A stretch of 64,000 nucleotides of DNA, taken from the NCBI RefSeq assembly GCF_009730915.1, contig NC_052474.1:4995501-5059500 (forward strand). The letters are read 5' to 3'. Shown piece after piece: positions 24,300-38,700 of the stretch; position 1 is the stretch's first letter; every line of letters begins with the position of its first letter. The notes below the pieces were generated by a model. That model saw only the letters and a program-made list of their open reading frames with translations. It was not told where the DNA came from and made no database searches. The position numbers and the translations under genes are program-made. The DNA comes from Dioscorea cayenensis subsp. rotundata (Eukaryota > Streptophyta > Magnoliopsida > Dioscoreales > Dioscoreaceae).

Positions 24300-24478
24300 G
24301 TCTTCCCTCTTAACTATTAAAAAAACTCAAACACTAGCTCAATCAAAGGAAGAACAAGAAGAGTTAGCTAGGAGCTCTCAGCTTTCCTCTCCTATACTCA
24401 GAGAAGACTAATTAGAAGGAAACACTAGCTAGCTAGCTCTCTTCTTCCCTTACACTTCTTGGCCTTGGGTGATGAACC

Positions 24479-24487
24479 ATTTATATA
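24479..24487 (-). promoter_or_regulatory. TATA box of the SWEET gene
   Basis: The minus strand reads TATATAAAT, 180 bp before the ATG at 24299. It is a strong match and stands in an otherwise mixed sequence. It is followed toward the start by CT-rich DNA and an agct repeat (24427-24438), a plausible leader of about 150 nt. Confidence 0.65.
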
Positions 24488-24499
24488 GGAGAGCCAAGG

Positions 24500-27400
24500 G
24501 GTAGGAGAAATCATTCTTTTTTGCCAAGGTGGAGCAAGATGCATTAACAAAGCGCCACCTAGACATAGCAAAAAGGATAAAATAATAATAAATTCATATA
24601 TCTAGCTAGAGTGGTGTTATTGAATTTCCGATTTCGATCACAAGAGAAATGGATACACGGCCACACTGTTCAAATAGAACTTTACGTTACTCTTTTATTT
24701 ATTTATTTATTTATTTGTTTATTTTTTTGTGGCTCTCTTTTGCTCAAATGCTGTATGCTTAGATCACGTGGAAATCCCTTCTACCGTTACTATTCCACGT
24801 AAGCTCTCTCACCCTCTACCACCCTTGTCCTAAACTAATTAAACTTTCCACCATTTCTCCTCCAAAAATTAATTCTCTCACATCCTTTATCAACAATCTA
24901 ATTCATTCATTCTGTTTATATTTATATATATCAAAATAATATAATATAGTATATGTAAGCCCATGGTATTCATGGTATACATGTACATGGAATACATGCA
25001 TTACGTATAGTATGTATACATAGTGATAAATAGCTAAGTTTTGGTGATAAGAGAGAAAGAGAGAGGAGTTTGTGGTGGCAATAATTGGAAGGACTTTAAG
25101 AAAGAGTTAACGGCTATGTTTAATCCATGTCTGCCACATATCCGAGTTGATGGTCCTACGCTTACGACTCAACATATATAAGGGAAAATTAATTAATTAA
25201 AGGCTACAAAACCATTCTAATTCCAAGGAAACATATTCTCATTTCTAATACCCTTAGTTTGAAGTGGATGATGATATGAGAAGGTCATTAAAGTATGTTA
25301 GTAGGATAAGAAGCGTACAAGGATAAGAAAAGTGATAAACAGGATAAGCTAGAGGTGTTCTTTCAGAGTGTTTTAAGGGATCAGGATGATCCCTACCACC
25401 TTAATTGAATGTGGCCATTTCCAAGGATGGTGCGTTTCTCAATTAATTTTGCTAAACAAAGTGCTCTTAGTGCTTGATGATCTTCATTATCATCAACATT
25501 AAAAAGGTTAATTGGTCATCACAATTTTATCTCTTCTAAATATCTTTATATATATATATATATATATATATCACTTCTATTAGGGGGTTTGATTCAATCT
25601 TCACACCATGCATTCTATACCAACCTCTAGGAAATTGATTTGGAGACATGGTTGCAAAGTTTGATTGGCAAGGTTTTCATGTCATTCTAAAATCAGCACT
25701 CATTATTGGTTGGTAATTAGATAACATTCATGTGATGCAAGCATTAAAGCATCACTTTTTTGGGATTAATTCATGCCGGCTTTCTTCCCCTTGATTGTGT
25801 GCAGAAAAACTAAATTATGCATAAATCATCATCTTTACTTTCTCAAATAATTAAAGCAGTTTTTTACGTAAGAAATTTTGATTGTGGCCGGCTCACACTT
25901 TTTTTCATGTGTGATAGTTTCACAATTAGAAGTCCATTCTAGCATTGGAGGGACCTTGAGTTTTTTTTTTCATGTTTTATGGAATCTATTGCTTATACAA
26001 GACCTTTTGATAATAAATGTTGTAATATATATATATATATATATATATAGAAAGTAGATAAATCATAATTTATTGAATAAATATTATAATATTCATTCCA
26101 AATTAATTCTTTAATATCAATTTTCTTTAATGTCTTGGTGTAATATGTACAGTTTATGAATTTATTAAATGTCTCAAATTATAGAGATTAATTCCCTTAA
26201 ATAAATTAAGCCACCTTCATAGTTAATAAATGTCTCTTGTTTCCTACCTTTTGCATGATTAATAATATATATATTTTTAAAGTCATTTTAATGGCTGTCT
26301 AATCTTTTGTTTTCTGTAAAACAACTCAGTTTTGTATGAAATACGGAAGTTAATGATTATTGAAATGAATTCACACTAAATTCAATGATTAATGGCATGC
26401 TTTAGATCACTTTCATTAACCTATCAATACCCAATCAAATATAGCATGATTATAACATTAACCACTAACATTTGCCAAACAAAGTGCATGACCATCTTCC
26501 AAATCTTTAATCCCTTGATTTTGAATTAATACCTTATATATAACAGTTATAATATATATATATATATAATTATAAGTTGATAAATCAGCATCAAAAGACA
26601 AAGGTGATGCAATTGAGCCATCTTCTGGATGGCTCTAACTTTTGCTAAAATGAGCAAAGGTCAGCAATTTGGCTCCTCCATCTTTTTACATTATTTTTAA
26701 CTTTTCCTTGAAGAAGATAAAAGTCCCACTCTGGGGTAGGCCAGTGAGGTTCCAACCCTCCAGCACTGTTGAAGTACTACTACATATATACACCTTACAA
26801 CATGGTAAATATATTGTGATATAGTGAGGACATTCAACAAAGTCAAAAAGGCTCATCCATTCATCAGTGCCAACCTGAATCACTCTAGGACCCTACAAAT
26901 CTTCTTCTATCTTCCCACTGTTGGATCATGCATGCCAAGTAAGTTAATTGGAACTTTGTAAATGGTTTAAAATGCTTTGTTTTTAATTAAAGCAAGCATA
27001 TATCTAAAGTTTTAGATGTCGATGAATTTGTAAAAGTAATTATATACATTATTGGGTCCATTGGAATCTCTGTTAAGCACTTAACAATTACTTTTTTTAT
27101 CATTTTTATTTTATCTTTTGATGCTTTAGATCAGTCCAACGTCATTAATCACATGAATTGAAAGTTTTGATATGAAATAAAGCTTTTAATTCTGAAAATG
27201 ATCTTGTATTTATTTTGCATGCAAATATCAAGATTAACATGGTGTATTTTATTTATATATTTATTTATAAAGTTGATGCACCAATAATATAACCACTGAA
27301 TAGCACATTAATGACCGTGTGTTATTCATTTTTTTTCATTAAGGTGATGCACCTCTAATGTACGTACACGGATGTAATTATCTTTATTTTCTATTAATAT

Positions 27401-27947
27401 AATGTGGTTTTTTCATTTTATTAAAAAAATATACGGACAATATATAAAGACACTTTATAAATAGAAAAAGCACATGTAAAGGCAAAAGAATATATAAAAT
27501 AATAATGACATGTACAACCTACTCTGTAGAGAAGATGAACCGAGCAAGTGCTCAATGAGGTGCGAGAAAAATACAGAAATAACAAAAACAAGATGCTCAA
27601 TGAAACTAAGACATTATTTCACATAGAATTAAAACCATTTTTACCATATTATATATATATATATATATATATTAAAAAAGTGGATAAACTACGAATTTGT
27701 TATCTTATATTTTAAGATTTTTTGTTTTTATTTGTATATTTTGAAAATTTTCAATGCTATTCATGCCCTTTGGATATGTTTTTGGCTATCATTGTTGTTA
27801 TTTTCCGTTGTTATTTTCCTTATTTGACTTGCTAGCCTTAGTTTTTTTTTTTCTTATTTATTCGTTCTAGTTTTTTTAAATATTCATGATTTATTTATTT
27901 TATTTAAAAATTACTATATTGATGTGGGATATATAACATAATTCATG

Positions 27948-27978
<31 letters not shown>

Positions 27979-28085
27979 TTAATATGCCATATATTTGTTA
28001 TGAGGCTCAAAGAACATAGTAAATAATAGTTGTTGATGTTATGTAGAGGAAAAAAAAATGTAATTTTGTTTATGATTTTTAATCA
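24500..28085. other. AT-rich intergenic DNA with TA microsatellites
   Basis: No gene was recognised. TA runs lie near 25546-25572, 26025-26050, 26552-26570, 27649-27671 and 27952-27976. A short perfect hairpin (gagccatc/gatggctc, 5-nt loop) is at 26615-26635. The minus-strand frame at 26686-26883 resembles no family I know. Confidence 0.5.
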
Positions 28086-30675
28086 TTAGTGTTTTGCCCG
28101 TGCTATGCACGGGAGGAATGAATGCAATAGATGATGTTAATAACAGTGTTTGCACCAAAGACATAATTATCCTTGAAACTTAATTTATTCAAGCTTTTGA
28201 AAACAATAAACTTAATCAAAATTTTAAAAATTTGTTTATTGGTTTTTCCATTATTGACCATTGAATGATTCTTCAATTCCTTTTAAAATTAGGAGTTTAA
28301 AAATAAAAGAAATTCTCCCAATTTATTAACAAAGTTCAAATATGGACTGAAATTATTGTTTATATAGTAGAGTGAGTAATGAATAATAAATATGTTATAT
28401 ATATGTGAGTGTATATATACTAATATATTATTATAGAATATCTGAATCAAATAAGACAAACAATTAGATTATATTACCTTATTAATATTTTTGGAGAATG
28501 TCTACAAATAGCTGATGCAATTGCTATTAGTAATGAATTATGATAATTCAATTACCTACTCCACAGAGTTCCAATTTTTTATCCTGATTTGGTTTTATTT
28601 ATTATCAAAGTTCTTGTTTGTGTTTAATTAGTATTACATTAATCAAGTTTTGTCAATATATGAAAATATCAATAATGTTTTTGAATTACAAATATTTTTG
28701 AAATTACAATTTGCTTTTAAAGTTTTGGTACAATATAAAAGATAGCTTGTGTTTGATTAGTATTAAGTAATTCAAACTTTTATCAATTACTTTAAACTAT
28801 CAATAATTTTTTCAATTACAAATATTTCTGAAATTATAAATTTGGTTTCAAAGTTTAGTTTGATTTAAAAATTATGAAAATATCATATCAATTTTTCATA
28901 TATTGATTATACTTTTACTATTCATCCATAAATTTACATATTTATATATATTGATAGTTCTTTGAATAAATTATTCTTTATTTTAAGTAAATCAAAATTT
29001 TGTCAATTTCTGAAATTATCTATAATTAGTTTCCATTATAAATATTTTTAAAATTATAAATTTGGTTTTAAAGTTTTAGTATGATTTCAGAGATTTTCAA
29101 AGGATTATATGAAATTTTCATATTAAAAAGAAATTTAGTCATTCATCCATAAATTTATATATTTATATTTATTGATATATATATTGATAATTCTTAACAT
29201 AACTTATTCTTTTAAAAGCCAATTAACTAATATAATAATATAATAATGATAAGATAAGATTTTTTTTTCCCTTGGTCAAATAATAAACCCTTCTAATCTC
29301 AAAATGTATATATATATAGATAAGGAACCAAAGCATAGCCTAGTGGTTTCCTACCTTGCTTGTGTTTAGGAGGTCTCGAGTTCGAAACCTCTCAGACATA
29401 ATGCAAAAAAAATAAAAAGGTGCTTGTCGCCAATTTGTCAAAAAAAAAAATAAATATATATATATATAGATAAATATATGATATTTTAAACCCATCTATA
29501 TATATATATATATGCATATGCGGCACAACCCCTCTAATAGTATATAATTAATTAATCATATTTCAATTAATTTATTACATGTAATTATTACATTTATTTT
29601 AAAATAATATAATAAAATATTTAAAAAAAATAAACATTTTTCCAGCTATCATATATGCTTACTAAGATTTTCCCTATTATATATATTTTCAAACTTTAAT
29701 ATTTTATTTTATTTCTCAAAATGAATTAACTTAATTTTATTCCCTATGGATTCCAAGTCCAATATATATTTTTATTTATAATTAAATTTTTTTATAGAAC
29801 TATTGAGAGTTGATTTATGTTTTCCAATAAAAAATTAAATATAAACAAACTTTAATTACCCCACTAAATAAGAAAAGTAAATTATTAGTATAATAAATTT
29901 ATAATCTATTTACACATTTTATCCTTAATGAAATCAGTGATATGCATATCAATGGTACATAGTAATATTAATATTCATAACAAATGATATAGATAAATTA
30001 TATTACCTTCATTAAAATTAAATGATAATAATAAGTTTAACAGAGTTAAAATATCATAAAATATAAATAAAGTCATTCTATAAGGACTCCATTGCTAAAA
30101 TCATTTATTACAAATTAGTTTTTTCTTGATTCAACTTTTTTTTCATCTTGTTGATTGCTTTATAACAATTTTGCCTCATTGTCAGATAAATTATGCACAT
30201 CAGTCAAAGTTTATTAAGTCATAAATTTAATACAAAATTATCATAAAAAAAACAGGTGATATCATAAAAATTACCTTCAGCTCAACAACATCAACATAGT
30301 CTGAAATATTATTTGTTGGAATAAAACCAATTATAAAAATGTTAAATTTGAAAAATTATTATTTAATAACCAAAACTAATTTGCTTTACACAAACTTTAT
30401 TTTTCAGCTTCTAAATAACCATTAATCTCATCTACAAAGTTATCCAAGATTTTTTTTCCGTACAAACGAAGAAAAAAAAAATACACATCAAAACTTATAT
30501 ACTATAGGTAATAGTTTTATATCAAGAAAAACAAAACCTGTTCATCGATAAGAATCATTGTATATTTCTGATTTATTTTGGAAGCATAGAATCACCCAAA
30601 GTCTAACAACCCCATACTTAAACATAATTTCTAGAGAAAAATCTCTTCTACTTTAATATATATATATTAGATAGA
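28086..30675 (-). mobile_element. Non-autonomous Helitron, about 2.6 kb
   Basis: On the minus strand the 3' end has a GC hairpin CCCGTGC-ATA-GCACGGG followed after a short spacer (CAAAACA) by CTAA at 28089-28086, then T. This is the Helitron 3' signature (hairpin, CTRR, T). The 5' end is A|TCTATCTAATATATATATATTAAAG-like at 30675. The second Helitron (49225-50238) starts with the same 'TC...TATTAAAGTAG' and shares internal words such as 'ttaaaagcaaatt.taatttc'. No Rep/helicase coding was seen. Internally, segments near 28630-28740, 28760-28870 and 28980-29090 are diverged copies of one unit. A SINE is nested at 29324-29451. Confidence 0.65.
29324..29451 (+). mobile_element. Short tRNA-derived SINE nested in the Helitron
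   Basis: A pol III A box (tagcctagtggtt) and B box (gagttcgaaacctc) are spaced as in a tRNA and followed by a short body ending in 'tttgtc' and ten or more A. The flanks both read tatatatatagataa, a possible target duplication, though TA runs make this weak. The 3' 'tttgtc' plus poly(A) end is shared with the SINEs at 10157 and 41705. Confidence 0.65.
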
Positions 30676-33600
30676 TTATTAATTATTTTTGCTGGCTTGG
30701 ATAAGAATGCCGACATGGCAATTTAAAATAATCTTTTAAAATAATTATTTTATTTAAATATAAAAATAAATTATTTTTATTATATTATTAATACTTAATT
30801 ATTATAAATTTTTTAAATAATTTTTAAAATTTCAAATTTAATTGCTGACGTAGCAAATACTTGTGTGTGTGTGTGTGTGCGCGCTAGGCTTGTTCACATG
30901 ATGTGTTCAATTGCTGCCGTTGGCTTTTTCTTTTCCGTACCAGCAATATAATAAAAAAAATATATCACAATTAAAATCAAAGTCAATAATACAACACAAA
31001 AGCTTTAAAAATAAAAATAAAAATAAAAATTGCCACATCACCAATGATTAGCGCATTAGCAACAATAATTAATAATAAATTAAAAATATGAGATGAAAAT
31101 AAAATTTTGTCACGCTAATGATTTATGCTACATCAGCATCTATGGCCATGTCATTATAAAGTAACATCAAAATTGTCGGTGGTGTTTGAAAAAAAAAAAA
31201 ATCAAACATTCCATCATATATTCCAAGTTAGAAAAAAAAAATCGATATTTAATAAGGAAACAAACAAAAAATACAAAGTCAATATTAAATAATTTCTAAA
31301 ATATATTAATGAAAATAAAAAATAGAATAAAATACAGGACAAAAAAGTGTAACTCTTTTGAATTATTGACTTCTTTATTCTTCTTGCAAGGATAATAAAA
31401 CAAAAATCCCCTACTGAAAAAAGGGAGATAAATCAAGTGCTCAAGTGCAGGGAAGAAAATTATATAAATAAATAAAACTCAACAACCTTAAGGTTCCAAC
31501 CAAGGGAGACATCATTCTAAATATTATTAAATTAATTATGTATTCTTCTCTTGTGGCATACATTGCCTTAAAAATGGTCTCCTCTCCAACCATCTCATAT
31601 TTGGAATACTCATCTACATCAACTAATTCAGGAACAAGCTAATTATATATATAGATAAATTTCAATGCAGAGTTTAGGAATTGCAAAGCATCCTTTAATT
31701 AAACATAATTTCATTTTACGAAACTTTTTTATGAATATAAGTTGAAAAACACAAGTGGATTAATTTAAGTCCACCTACATATATTACAAGTTGAGCAATA
31801 TTGTATCTTGATAATGAAAATTTCATATAGATATCTACTTACAAGAATTGTCAAATTGCTTGACTTATCATCATTCTATCTTCTCTTAATTTATATTTTT
31901 TTAATTTAATTTTCAAAACTCTCACAAGTATAACATGTACTAAAACTAGACCCCAAAGCGCACTATGTTTGGTCAGTTGTCACATCAAGTTTGACCTCAA
32001 AATGGGTGATCAGCCTTACAGCAGTCATGCATAAAAACTTTCGGTCTTTTTCCTTGCAAAATTTCAAAACAACAAGCTTGCTTTTGCATGTATTATCTTA
32101 CTGTCAACGTTTAAAATCCATTTTTATCCATGGTTAAATTAATTCCTCAATGTAAATGAACTGCTAATTAATGCAGTGTAGTGTGTTTGCACACATGCAT
32201 GCATTGCAGCAGTACTCATTAATTCAAGCATTATTGAACTCACAGAATAAGTCTGGTTATGGAACAGGGATGGTTGATGACAACTAGAACTTAACAGATA
32301 CAGTGCACACTGAAAGCATATGGATGAAGTTGTCCAATAATGCGGAGACCGATTTATATCGGATGATGTGGATCCTTGTTGTTCTTCCACTAGCTTCAGA
32401 AAAAAAAAAAAGGGTATAATTTAGCAGGTGGTGCAACAACTTTGTACCATACTCTCAGTACTGTTAAATTACTGAAACAACTTTGGCTTTCATTTCTATA
32501 AATTCACCCAACCCAGCCATGTCAGCAAGTGATCATCTTGGCTTCTTGATCCAAGGGATGCTTTGCTGGTACTACTTGCCAACCTTGTCCCACTAACCAA
32601 ACCAGCTCATACTTGCATTTTGGAGGGGCAACGCTAAAGACAGATATCTGTTGGTAAGTCCAATCTACAGTCTTTCAACCCAACCAAGTTGGATCAGTTG
32701 GAGGTTCTTTTTTCCTTTAGTTTGAAACAACTTGTCTGAGTATCAGTTGGATGAGGACGAAATACTTAGCAAGTGTCCACAAGAATATTCTATTGAACAA
32801 GGAGCTGTCATATATACATGATGGCAAGTCTAAGTGTATCATCACATATAAGGGAAGTGACCAAAAGATGCACTAAAGTGTCACTTAAGAACCTTCCCTA
32901 GTAGGATGAAGTAGTGTTTCAAAGCTAAGAGACTTTTGTTTAACTTTTGTTTTTATTTATTTATTTATTTATTTATTTTAATTATCCACTCAAGATATTT
33001 GAGACTTGCTTAGTCATGTGTCTTATGCGGTGATATCTTGTGTGATCTTTAATCGTTAGTATATATGTATTTTCTTTTTCTGAGGTTGACTTGTGAATGC
33101 TTCTCCTTATTGACAATGCAATAACTCTATGCTGTTTTTCAGAGAGTTATTATTACGCTCGCCAGGCAACTTGGGAAGTTGGAAGGTTCGCTGAGCTTAT
33201 ATTTTAATGCATTAAGATTCACTCACCTACCCACCTTCTGGAAGTGCTTAAATAAATCAATTATGTCCATTTGAATTACTCTCTATTGACATCATTGGAT
33301 AAAAACTTAAATGGAATGAATGCGTGAAGTTTCTTCTATATGTACTCCATTATACTTTGAGATAAAATGTTTGAATCTACAGAGCTTATTATGCCTTTGA
33401 ATCACTGAAAGTGGGCGTTGAGTCATTCATGACCAAGAGAAGGATTCTTTGCACATGTTTAAAATTAAGCAGCATTGTGTGGCATCCAGCTTCAATTAAT
33501 TACTTGATAGTTTTATATATGGATCATTTATATATATATGTATATGTATATGATAAAAGTACGTAGATAATCCACATTTGTTGAACAAATTAATCATGAG

Positions 33601-35113
33601 GACTAGCAAAAGGATGAAGAAAACCAGGAGCTCATAAACCAGCCTGCCAAAATAAACCATATGGTCCCAAACACAAAGGCAAAACAATGGGAAGCACTAG
33701 CAGGAGAAGTTGTTCTCAAGATTCTTTCCACAATGGATGCGGTGGTCCCTCTTAATATGATGAAGGCAAGCATCTGCTTGACTAAGGGATTCAGTTTCTT
33801 CTAGTAACGTAATTTGAGCACTTAAAATATCTTAAGTTGTATACATCGAACAAGATTATTATAAGATGACAAGATGACGAAATTTATGTCAAAGATTTTT
33901 TTTTTTTTTCCATCCTATAAAAAGATGTCAAGAAACAGACAAATATATTAATTTATTATCAAAATATCTCTACGAAGTTTTAATTATAGATTCTAATGTA
34001 TATTTAAAAAAAAAACCTTAGTGAAGTTCCAACGAAATCAACAGTGACTCATCAACCAGTAAAGTGCTGGCCGGCCCTAGACAAAAGCCACTAAGCTTGT
34101 GCCTACGCGCCATTGGACCACTATATATATATAGTTTATATTTTATTGCTTTTTTATGTAATTTATTATTTAATAAGAATAATTAAAAAAATTATTACAA
34201 TTTTGTCTGGGCTCATTTTTACTAAAATCCGTCCTGGTTGTGGGTGACATTACACAAATCGTGCATTGAGTGAGATCAAAAAAGCACCCAGACAAAATAA
34301 ACAAAAGTGACCTCAAATCCTAGTCAAGTTGACACTTTATAAAACTGGCATTTTAAAAGTCAACTCTTTGGGTTAGTTGAAATTTCAAATGCACGCATGC
34401 AATACCATTAACAAGGCCGGCACTTCATGCCATGTCCTTATATATATACATATATATATATATTAATATATATATGAATATATAAAAATTAGACCATGGT
34501 CTCTTAGCAAGTTCGAGTTTAGTTATTTAACTTTATTACTTTTCGTTTATTAAAATTATTTCCAAAAAAAAAGGTATAATAAAATTTTTGCCTTCTTATT
34601 TAGATTCACATGAGAAGTGAAAGAAATGCCAACATGATGAAAATAAATTTATTTTTACAATGACTTGATATTACAGTATATTAAATTTAATTTTATCTTT
34701 GTGTTCTTTTCCATCTATTCTGAAAGTGTTTAGACAATCATTATTCTAAGTACACTCAATTTGTTTTTTAATTTTAAATTTTATATATGAGCACTAGTGC
34801 AATAAATGAGCCAGAGTACCAATTAAACTTTATCCTTTACATTAATTTTTACATTTTTATTTTTTATTTTAGTGCTATAATCTCTAATACATTATTTTAG
34901 ATGTCGTAACATATTCTAATTGTACCTCATTAATTTTTCTTTTCTCGAAGGAGATACTGCATGCTAATTCATGGAGGACACTTAAATATTTTAATATTTC
35001 AAACCCATAAAACAAAAAAATTAAACATATGTTGTCAACAACCATCACCATTATATTTCATCATCTTATTCTAAGCATATACACTCAACTGTTTCCCTTC
35101 TCCTCCTCAATGT
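30676..35113. other. Gene-free AT-rich stretch
   Basis: No gene was recognised. A (GT)n run lies at about 30863-30879. Between 30690 and 31170 several 'gc(t/c)ga(c/t)(a/g)t.gca' words appear in both orientations, possibly the remains of a small inverted-repeat element whose ends I could not fix. The segment 32100-33800 is less AT-rich, but its frames are short and match nothing known. Confidence 0.45.
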
Positions 35114-35668
35114 TAGGGGTGGACATGGGCCGGGCTGGGTCGGGTCTGGGCTGGGCTAGACTCAAATATACAACCCATATATTCGATGTCGGGCACGTAT
35201 GTCACTAAAAGTGTTTTGATCCAAACCCCGACCCATTTGATTATCATTAGGCCTGCGCCCCGCATCTCAACCCGACCCTAAAAAAATAAATAATTTTTTT
35301 ATGAAATAATCGAAATAACTAAATAAAACTACTATTACTAACCCCTAAAAATTTTTTAAAAAAATTTTTTTAAAAAAAATACAATACAAGTATTATAAAT
35401 GCTTTACTCTTTTTCAGTTCTATTACTATTATATATATATATATATAATTATATATATTATAAATAATATATGATATATATATTATTTATTTATTCGGTC
35501 GGGCCGGGTCGGGTCAGGGTCAAAATCATCCGACCCAAACCCACTGAAATTCAATCAGTAAAACATTTGAGCTCAACCCTGCCAGGCTAACTTTCTAAAC
35601 CCAGGCCCTATATTTTTTGGGCTGGGTTCGGGCCAGCCCATGGGTCACCCGGCCCATGTCCACCCCTA
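35114..35668. mobile_element. hAT-type MITE of 555 bp with 8-bp target duplication
   Basis: The ends are inverted repeats starting TAGGGGTGGACATGGGCCGGG-like (at least 20 bp, nearly perfect). The 8-mer CTCAATGT flanks both ends (35106-35113 and 35669-35676). Target size and ends fit the hAT superfamily. The interior is GC-rich at both ends (cgggtcgggt, gggctgggct) with an AT-rich centre. No coding region. It lies 121 bp past the kinase stop codon. Confidence 0.85.
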
Positions 35669-35789
35669 CTCAATGTCAAGGGAAAACACTTAGAACAACT
35701 ACCATTTTAAAGATCTCCCTCTCTGTAAAGCTTCATTTTTAATACAAATTTATTAAAAAAAAAAAAAAGTTGATCACTGAACAGGTACA

Positions 35790-38700
35790 CTATCCATCTA
35801 CATTGGGGAAGTTCGAATTGTTTTGCCGTCTTTTTTCCCGCCAATTCTCACCCCATAGCTTTGCCTCAGCAATAGCACGCTCCCTATTGAAATCCTTGTT
35901 CATAATGCCGATGATCTCCCTCGGAGAATCCTCTTTCTCTGAACCTAACTCTAATCTCCGTCCCGAACCACCAGCACCATCTGTATTTGCCAACATTCTA
36001 GCACCCTTCTCGTCCTGTCTACTCCGGCTTCTGCCTTTCTCAGTAGCATCATAATTTTGGGATGCCAAGTAGGACAGAGCAGTCACAACATCGGCAATGA
36101 GAGGACGAGAGGCAGCTTGTTCTTGAATGCACATGGAAGCAATGGCTAGAGCTTGGTAGAGACCGCGCATTGGATATCGCCCTCGTAGCTTTGGATCAGC
36201 CAACTTAGGAAGTTTTCTACGGTCATTGAACATCGGCCTTGCCTAGATAGTAACAGAATAAAATCATATTACTTTGATGGATAGATGCAGTATTTCTCAA
36301 GCAAAAGTAGAATAATTTGTCTAGCACATGAAATAACTAGAAAGTCAAGTCAATGGGTTCTGTAATTTTCAGAGTGAAACACACAATAGAGCAAGCAGGT
36401 AAAAATGTTGTCCGAAACTCACAGTAAGAATTGCTAGAGTTCAGCTTTGAGAATATACTTCACCTTCTATTTATTCAACCCAATAATGAAATTACCATTT
36501 ACAAACAAATTACCCTTGAAATTGTCATTGGCATCTGCCGAATCCTCTCAAACTCTTAATCTCCCCTTCTAAACTCTTTAATATTTAAACCTTCTATTCA
36601 TCATAAATGAAATCTACACAGCTCTACCAAACTTTTGTTGAAATTGTTTTCAATTTCTTCCTTCAGTCGTCTATTTTTTAAATTTTTTAATTATTTTTTT
36701 AGTTTCTGATTTTAAACTCAATCAACTCGTAATTACATCACATATATAAATTTTTATTTGTTGCAAACATATTACTACAATGCAGAAATTTTCTTTGGAT
36801 TTCCTCAGTCGGAATTACATGCATGTCACTAATTTTGAGATTCAGCAGGTTTATAGGATTTCTTCTAAGATCTTCAATTTGTGAATTCATAGAATGAATG
36901 CATGCAGAATAGAAGCTGAGAGATACAAGAGAATTAAGCTTTTCCCCAACTAAGGTAATTTATGGTCTCATTTTATTGGTTAAATAATTATTTAATTGCC
37001 CTAAAGGGAAGATTGCATAATCACTTCATCCACTGCAATTACACTGACCTGATAAGAAGATATGCATACACTACTAAATGCATGGTTCTGTTCAGTTCAA
37101 AACTGTAGACTTTGAATAAAACAAGCAAATGAATTTAGCAAATTTAATTTGAGGTTGATGAAGATGCTTACCCAAGATACAAGATTCTGCTCGCCATGTT
37201 CTTTGGTACTATCAATGGCCTTTCGCCCAGTGATGAGCTCCAAGAATACAACTCCAAAACTATATACATCGGACTTCACAGTCAGCTGACCAGTCATAGC
37301 ATACTCTGGTGCACAATAACCATAGGTTCCCATCACTCTTGTTGAGACATGAGACTTATCACCAACAGGGCCTAGTTTTGCAAGACCAAAATCAGAGAGT
37401 TTAGGGTGAAATCCCTCATCCAGTAATATATTGGATGACTTGAAGTCCCTGTAAATGACTGGAGGATTAGCTTTGTCATGGAGATATTCCAACCCTCTAG
37501 CAGCTCCAGCTGCAATCTTCATCCTTGTGTTCCAATCCAGTGATTCCTTGTCGGGTGGGAGATCTGCAGAGATATACATATCATATAATTTTGAACCCTT
37601 AATTGCACTGGTGAGGGATCTGAACTGACTTTCTAAAACAAGGAGGCCTAAGTTTAGAAAAGACGGATATATTTATTACATACTAACCCTGACAAACAGC
37701 AATTATAACAGTAAAGTTCATACAATACCAGCATGTCTTTTGCAATTACAAAATGGCCATTTGTGTGCAGGCATAAGCATAGTGAAATCAAGAGGTGAAT
37801 GCTAACTACCAGGCAGGAACTCTGTTCTTCTAGACATGATACACCTTCCCAAGTGTCCACCAACATAATGGCTCCTACTATGAGTGTCTAATTAGGTATT
37901 GCTAACATAATCCTTATGATCACAGTGACCACGAAGTAAACATAACATCGCCTGAGAAGATATTGACAAATTGTTACTGATAAATAATCACTTGATTTAG
38001 AAGCTGATATTGAACTCATGAGATGTAGAAAGGTTGAAATTATGAAAGGATGGGAGCTGGTAGTGTGCTGTTTACATCCTTCTTTTGCAAAAGAAAAGTG
38101 AAAGAAGGAAAAAAAACTTCTTGAGAAAAGCAGAGGGAATAGAATGTGAAGATATGATGCCATTTGTCCAAATATATGTGCTTTTATTTGTCTGACAGTA
38201 CACATCTAATCAACCAAAGAAATACTAAGAAAACACCAACTTCACAAATGAATAAGCAACAAGATAAACTATGTGAGCATGTCAGTCATACCATGTAAAT
38301 GATCTTCCAATGATCCGAGGGGTATAAATTCATATACCAGAAGGCGTTGATCTCCATCTGCACAATAGCCAATCAAATTAACAAGGTTGGGGTGATGCAA
38401 TAAGCTGAGCATGAGGACCTCCACCAAAAATTCTCTATTGCCCTGGAGACCATTTCTATCGAGCTGTTTTACAGCCACAACCTACAAGATTAAGAAGAAA
38501 ATTCATTACAAATATGCACAGGAAAGATCCATTTGAAACTGTCCCTACACACTTAGAAGAAAAAAAAAACTAATTTTTCATGATTAAACACATGCTAGCA
38601 TCTTCTTCAGAAACAAGCTATCTGTTTTGAAACATATGAAATGAGGTGACACAAGAAAATCAACGGAATTCTCTTATGCAGCATTCACAATGTAACGAAA

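Noticed and set aside
24169..24411. 80-codon plus-strand ORF
   Set aside because: It lies antisense over SWEET exon 1, its first intron and the leader; no family features.
26615..26635. microRNA precursor
   Set aside because: The hairpin has only 8-bp arms, and no known conserved miRNA sequence is present.
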